A DNA stretch of 64,000 nucleotides from Streptomyces sp. CB01635 (GTDB lineage Bacteria > Actinomycetota > Actinomycetes > Streptomycetales > Streptomycetaceae). Below the pieces are notes generated by a model that made no database searches, was not told the origin of the DNA, and saw only the letters and a program-made list of their open reading frames with translations. Made by a program: the position numbers and the translations under genes. Below, one piece after another: positions 61,216-64,000 of this stretch; positions within the stretch are counted from its first letter, which is position 1, and the number at the start of each line of letters is the position of its first letter. The stretch lies in NCBI RefSeq assembly GCF_002803065.1, contig NZ_NNBL01000026.1, forward strand, positions 43,532-107,531, given 5' to 3'.

Positions 61216-62814
61216 GTGATCGATATCAGCGAATCCGTGATGCAGTTCCTTCTCGCACTGATCGTCGTCGGCCCGCTCATCGGCGCCGCCGCCGCTCTTC
61301 TCCCGGCCCCGCCCGGGCTGAAGGGGAAGTCCCCGGACCAGGCCGTGCTCCGCCACGGCGTGACCGTGACCGGCGTGATCCTCATCGCCGCGATCGTCCT
61401 CGCGCTGGGCTTCGACCATGACCATCCGTCAAAGATGCAGGCCACGACCGACATCAGCTGGATCCCCGCACTCGACGTGCGCATCCACCTCGGCACCGAC
61501 GGCATCTCGCTCCCCCTCCTGGTCCTGACCGCGCTGCTGACCTTCCTCTGCGCGCTGTACAGCTATTTCAAGCAGCAACATCAGCGGCTGACGCCGCGGG
61601 CAACGGGCCCGTCTCCCAAGGCATTTGTCGCGCTGATCCTCGTCCTCGAGTCCGGCACCCTCGCGACCTTCGCCGTGCTCGATCTGCTGCTGTTCTTCCT
61701 CGCCTTCGAGATGGTCCTCATCCCGATGTACTTCCTCATCGCCCGCTGGGGCGGTGAGCAACGGGCCAAGGCGGCCTGGAAGTTCATCCTCTTCACGCTC
61801 CTCGGCTCCGTCGTGATGCTGCTCGGCCTCCTCCTCATCGGACTCAAGTCCGGCACATTCGACATGGTGGCACTCGCCTCTGACAACGGCCGGGGTCTGA
61901 GCACGTCCGTGCAGGTCACCGCCGTTCTGGCGATCGGGATCGGGCTCGCGGTCAAGACGCCGATGTGGCCGCTGCACAGCTGGCTGCCGGACGCCCACAC
62001 CGCCGCGCCCACCGTCGGCTCGGTCCTCCTCGCCGGCGTGCTGCTGAAGATGGGCACGTACGGATTCGTGCGGATCCTGCTGCCGATCACGCCCGACGGC
62101 ATGCACACCTTCGCGCCGTACCTCGCCGCGTTCGCCGTCGTCGGGATCATCTACGGGTCCCTGGCCTGCCTGGCCCTCGCGCGGCCCGGCGCCAAGGGCG
62201 ACCTCAAGCGCCTCATCGCGTACTCGTCCGTCGGGCACATGGGCTTCGTCCTGCTCGGCATCTCGACGATGTCCCCGACCGGCGTCAACGGCGCGCTCTT
62301 CGCGAACATCGCCCACGGCCTCATCACCGGCCTGCTGTTCTTCCTCGTCGGCGCCCTCAAGGACCGCACGGGCAGCACGGACCTGGACACACTCGCCCAG
62401 CAGGGCGGCATGGCGCTCTACGGTAAGGCGCCCCGCCTCGGCGGCCTCCTCGCCTTCGCCGCCGTCGCGTCCCTCGGGCTGCCGGGCCTCGCCGGGTTCT
62501 GGGGCGAGATGCTCGCCCTGTTCGGGGCGTTCAAGCCGGCCGCCGGCCTGAGCCGCCCCGCGTTCCTCACGTTCATGGCGATCGCCGCGTTCGGCACCCT
62601 GCTCACCGCCGCGTACATGCTCGCCGTCGTCCGCCGGGTCTGCATGGGCCCGCACGAGGCCGAGGCGCCGAAGCTCGCCGACGTCCAGGGCTACGAGTTC
62701 GCCGCCTGGACCCCGCTCGTCGCCCTCACCGTCGTCGGCGGGCTCTGGCCCGCGGCCCTGATCGGCCTCACCGACCCGGCCGTGCAGAAGCTCCTCGCAG
62801 GAGGCATCCAGTGA
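61216..62814 (+). CDS. nuoM2: NADH-quinone oxidoreductase subunit M paralogue
   Basis: A 532-residue antiporter-like subunit with about 14 helices. Key residues are present: Glu in LAFEMVLIPMYFLIA and Lys in VKTPMWPLHSWLPDAH. A second lysine lies in GVLLKMGTYGFVRI. The GTG start is 6 bp after nuoL2. The stop overlaps nuoN2 by 4 bp. Confidence 0.95.
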   Translation: MIDISESVMQFLLALIVVGPLIGAAAALLPAPPGLKGKSPDQAVLRHGVTVTGVILIAAIVLALGFDHDHPSKMQATTDISWIPALDVRIHLGTDGISLPLLVLTALLTFLCALYSYFKQQHQRLTPRATGPSPKAFVALILVLESGTLATFAVLDLLLFFLAFEMVLIPMYFLIARWGGEQRAKAAWKFILFTLLGSVVMLLGLLLIGLKSGTFDMVALASDNGRGLSTSVQVTAVLAIGIGLAVKTPMWPLHSWLPDAHTAAPTVGSVLLAGVLLKMGTYGFVRILLPITPDGMHTFAPYLAAFAVVGIIYGSLACLALARPGAKGDLKRLIAYSSVGHMGFVLLGISTMSPTGVNGALFANIAHGLITGLLFFLVGALKDRTGSTDLDTLAQQGGMALYGKAPRLGGLLAFAAVASLGLPGLAGFWGEMLALFGAFKPAAGLSRPAFLTFMAIAAFGTLLTAAYMLAVVRRVCMGPHEAEAPKLADVQGYEFAAWTPLVALTVVGGLWPAALIGLTDPAVQKLLAGGIQ

Positions 62815-64000
62815 CCGCCGTCGCCGCGCCGTCCGTGGCGTCCCTCGTCCAGTCCGTCGACTGGCTCGCGATCGCGCCGCCCACCATCGCGGCGGTCGTC
62901 GGCCTCGTGGTGCTCGTCGCGGACCTGTTCCTGGGCGAGCGCAGGAAGGCGCTGCTCGGCTGGGTCTCCGTCGCGGGCCTCGCCGCCGCCGCGCTCGCGC
63001 TGCTGCCGCTCCTGGACGGCGACCGCTCGACCTTCTGCCTCAAGACGCTCAAGGGCGAGCAGGCCGCGTGCAGCTACACGGCCGACCACTTCACGCTCGT
63101 CATCCAGTTCCTCGTCCTGGCCGGCGCCCTGCTGACCGCGCTGCTGTCCATCACCGGCATCAAGGACGCGAAGAACACGCCCAGGGCGCTCCCCGAGGGG
63201 GAGTTCTGGTTCCTGCTCCTGTCCTCCGCCGCGGGCGCCGCCCTGCTGCCCGCCTCGCGTGACCTGGCCACCCTCGTCGTCGCCCTGGAAGTGGCGTCCC
63301 TGCCGGCGTTCGCCCTCGTCGGTATCAAGCGTGACGACCGGCGCTCCTCCGAAGCTGCCCTGAAGTTCTTCCTGTCCTCGGTCACGGCGACCGCGGTCAC
63401 CCTCCTGGGCGTGAGCTTCGTCTACGCGACGACGGGCACCCTGTACCTCACGAGGATCGCCACCGCCCTGACGCAGGTCGACGGGCAGTTCCACACCCTG
63501 GCCCAGGCGGGCGTCGCCCTCACCCTCGTCGGCTTCGCCTTCAAGACCGCCGCCGCCCCCTTCCACTTCTGGGTGCCCGACACCTACGTAGGAGCCCCCC
63601 TCCCGATCGCCGCCTACTTGTCGGTGATCGGCAAGGCGGTCGGCTTCTCCGGGATCATCCTCGTCACCGTCGTCGCCTTCCCGTCCTACGCCGACGTGTG
63701 GGGTCCGGCGCTGGCCGCGCTCGCCGCGCTCACCATGACCGTGGGCAACGTGGCGGCCCTGCGCCAGCAGGCCACGCGCGCGTACAGCGCGGTACGCCTG
63801 CTCGCCTGGTCCTCGGTGGGCCAGGCCGGCTACCTCCTCGTCCCGATCGCGGCGGCCGCCTACTCCAAGGACGCCGACAAGGCCATCGGCTCCACCGTCG
63901 CGTACGCCCTCATGTACGCCGCCGTGAACCTCGGCGCCTTCGCCGTGGCCGCACTCGTCGCCCGTACGAAGCCCCTGAACCGCATCAGCGACTACCGCGG
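62811..64000 (+). CDS. nuoN2: NADH-quinone oxidoreductase subunit N paralogue (cut by window end)
   Basis: The frame opens at the GTG 62811, overlapping nuoM2, and is still open at the right edge after 396 codons; a full NuoN is about 500-550 residues, so about three quarters is visible. Conserved segments are ALEVASLPAFALVG (Glu) and AFKTAAAPFHFWVPDTYVG (Lys). An inserted loop with two cysteines (FCLKTLKGEQAACSY, about residues 71-85) is absent from nuoN at 19587. Confidence 0.93.
   Translation, partial: MTAVAAPSVASLVQSVDWLAIAPPTIAAVVGLVVLVADLFLGERRKALLGWVSVAGLAAAALALLPLLDGDRSTFCLKTLKGEQAACSYTADHFTLVIQFLVLAGALLTALLSITGIKDAKNTPRALPEGEFWFLLLSSAAGAALLPASRDLATLVVALEVASLPAFALVGIKRDDRRSSEAALKFFLSSVTATAVTLLGVSFVYATTGTLYLTRIATALTQVDGQFHTLAQAGVALTLVGFAFKTAAAPFHFWVPDTYVGAPLPIAAYLSVIGKAVGFSGIILVTVVAFPSYADVWGPALAALAALTMTVGNVAALRQQATRAYSAVRLLAWSSVGQAGYLLVPIAAAAYSKDADKAIGSTVAYALMYAAVNLGAFAVAALVARTKPLNRISDYR

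Overview
The window is a stretch of high-GC actinobacterial chromosome, almost certainly Streptomyces or a close relative. The evidence is strong GC bias at third codon positions, many GTG starts, ATGA/GTGA-type translational coupling, GC-rich hairpin terminators, and gene content typical of the conserved Streptomyces core. The dominant feature is respiration: a complete 14-gene complex I operon (nuoA-N, 5292-21236) lies left of centre, and a second, reduced complex I operon (nuoA2, B2, C2, H2-N2, from 54419 to the right edge) closes the window. I see no rRNA, tRNA, CRISPR array, prophage or insertion sequence.

Region by region. 1-4604: the C-terminal part of a membrane-anchored protein, a PASTA protein, a GNAT acetyltransferase, a geranylgeranyl-reductase-family flavoprotein (probable menaquinone side-chain reductase), a small monooxygenase and a secreted NlpC/P60 peptidase. 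4605-5291: a long regulatory region with Crp/Rex-type palindromes. 5292-21236: nuoA-N. 21425-27844: RecQ helicase, a divergent AbgT transporter/M20 amidohydrolase pair, a degenerate 34-bp tandem-repeat array and an ArsR-type regulator. 27864-36396: fumarylacetoacetase, an ATP-grasp protein next to a flavin-dependent oxidoreductase, a HAD phosphatase, a CocE-type hydrolase and a POT peptide transporter. 36621-42305: long-chain polyprenyl diphosphate synthase, a secreted CHRD/DUF3455 protein, a LolA-like secreted protein and an ABC transporter. 42321-47421: two redox/regulator modules (HxlR-FMN reductase-MFS and QorB-HxlR) and a RarD/EamA permease that overlaps the MFS gene tail to tail.

47453-54253, all on the minus strand, reads as two tandem histidine kinases, a NarL-type response regulator and the 2-oxoacid:ferredoxin oxidoreductase genes korA-korB. 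Directly divergent from the kinases is the second nuo operon, which lacks nuoD, nuoE, nuoF and nuoG, so it has no NADH-oxidising module and no quinone-site 49-kDa subunit. Its Fe-S subunits (B2, I2) and antiporter-like subunits (L2, M2, N2) keep their key residues.

Taken together, the genes suggest a menaquinone-based respiratory neighbourhood: enzymes of the quinone side chain (polyprenyl synthase, reductase), a standard NADH dehydrogenase, a ferredoxin-reducing KorAB enzyme, and a reduced complex I next to it that could accept electrons from ferredoxin or work with subunits borrowed from the first operon. That reduced operon with its own two-kinase sensor system is the best candidate here for an incompletely described system. 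The ATP-grasp/flavoprotein pair and the 34-bp repeat array are the next most interesting.
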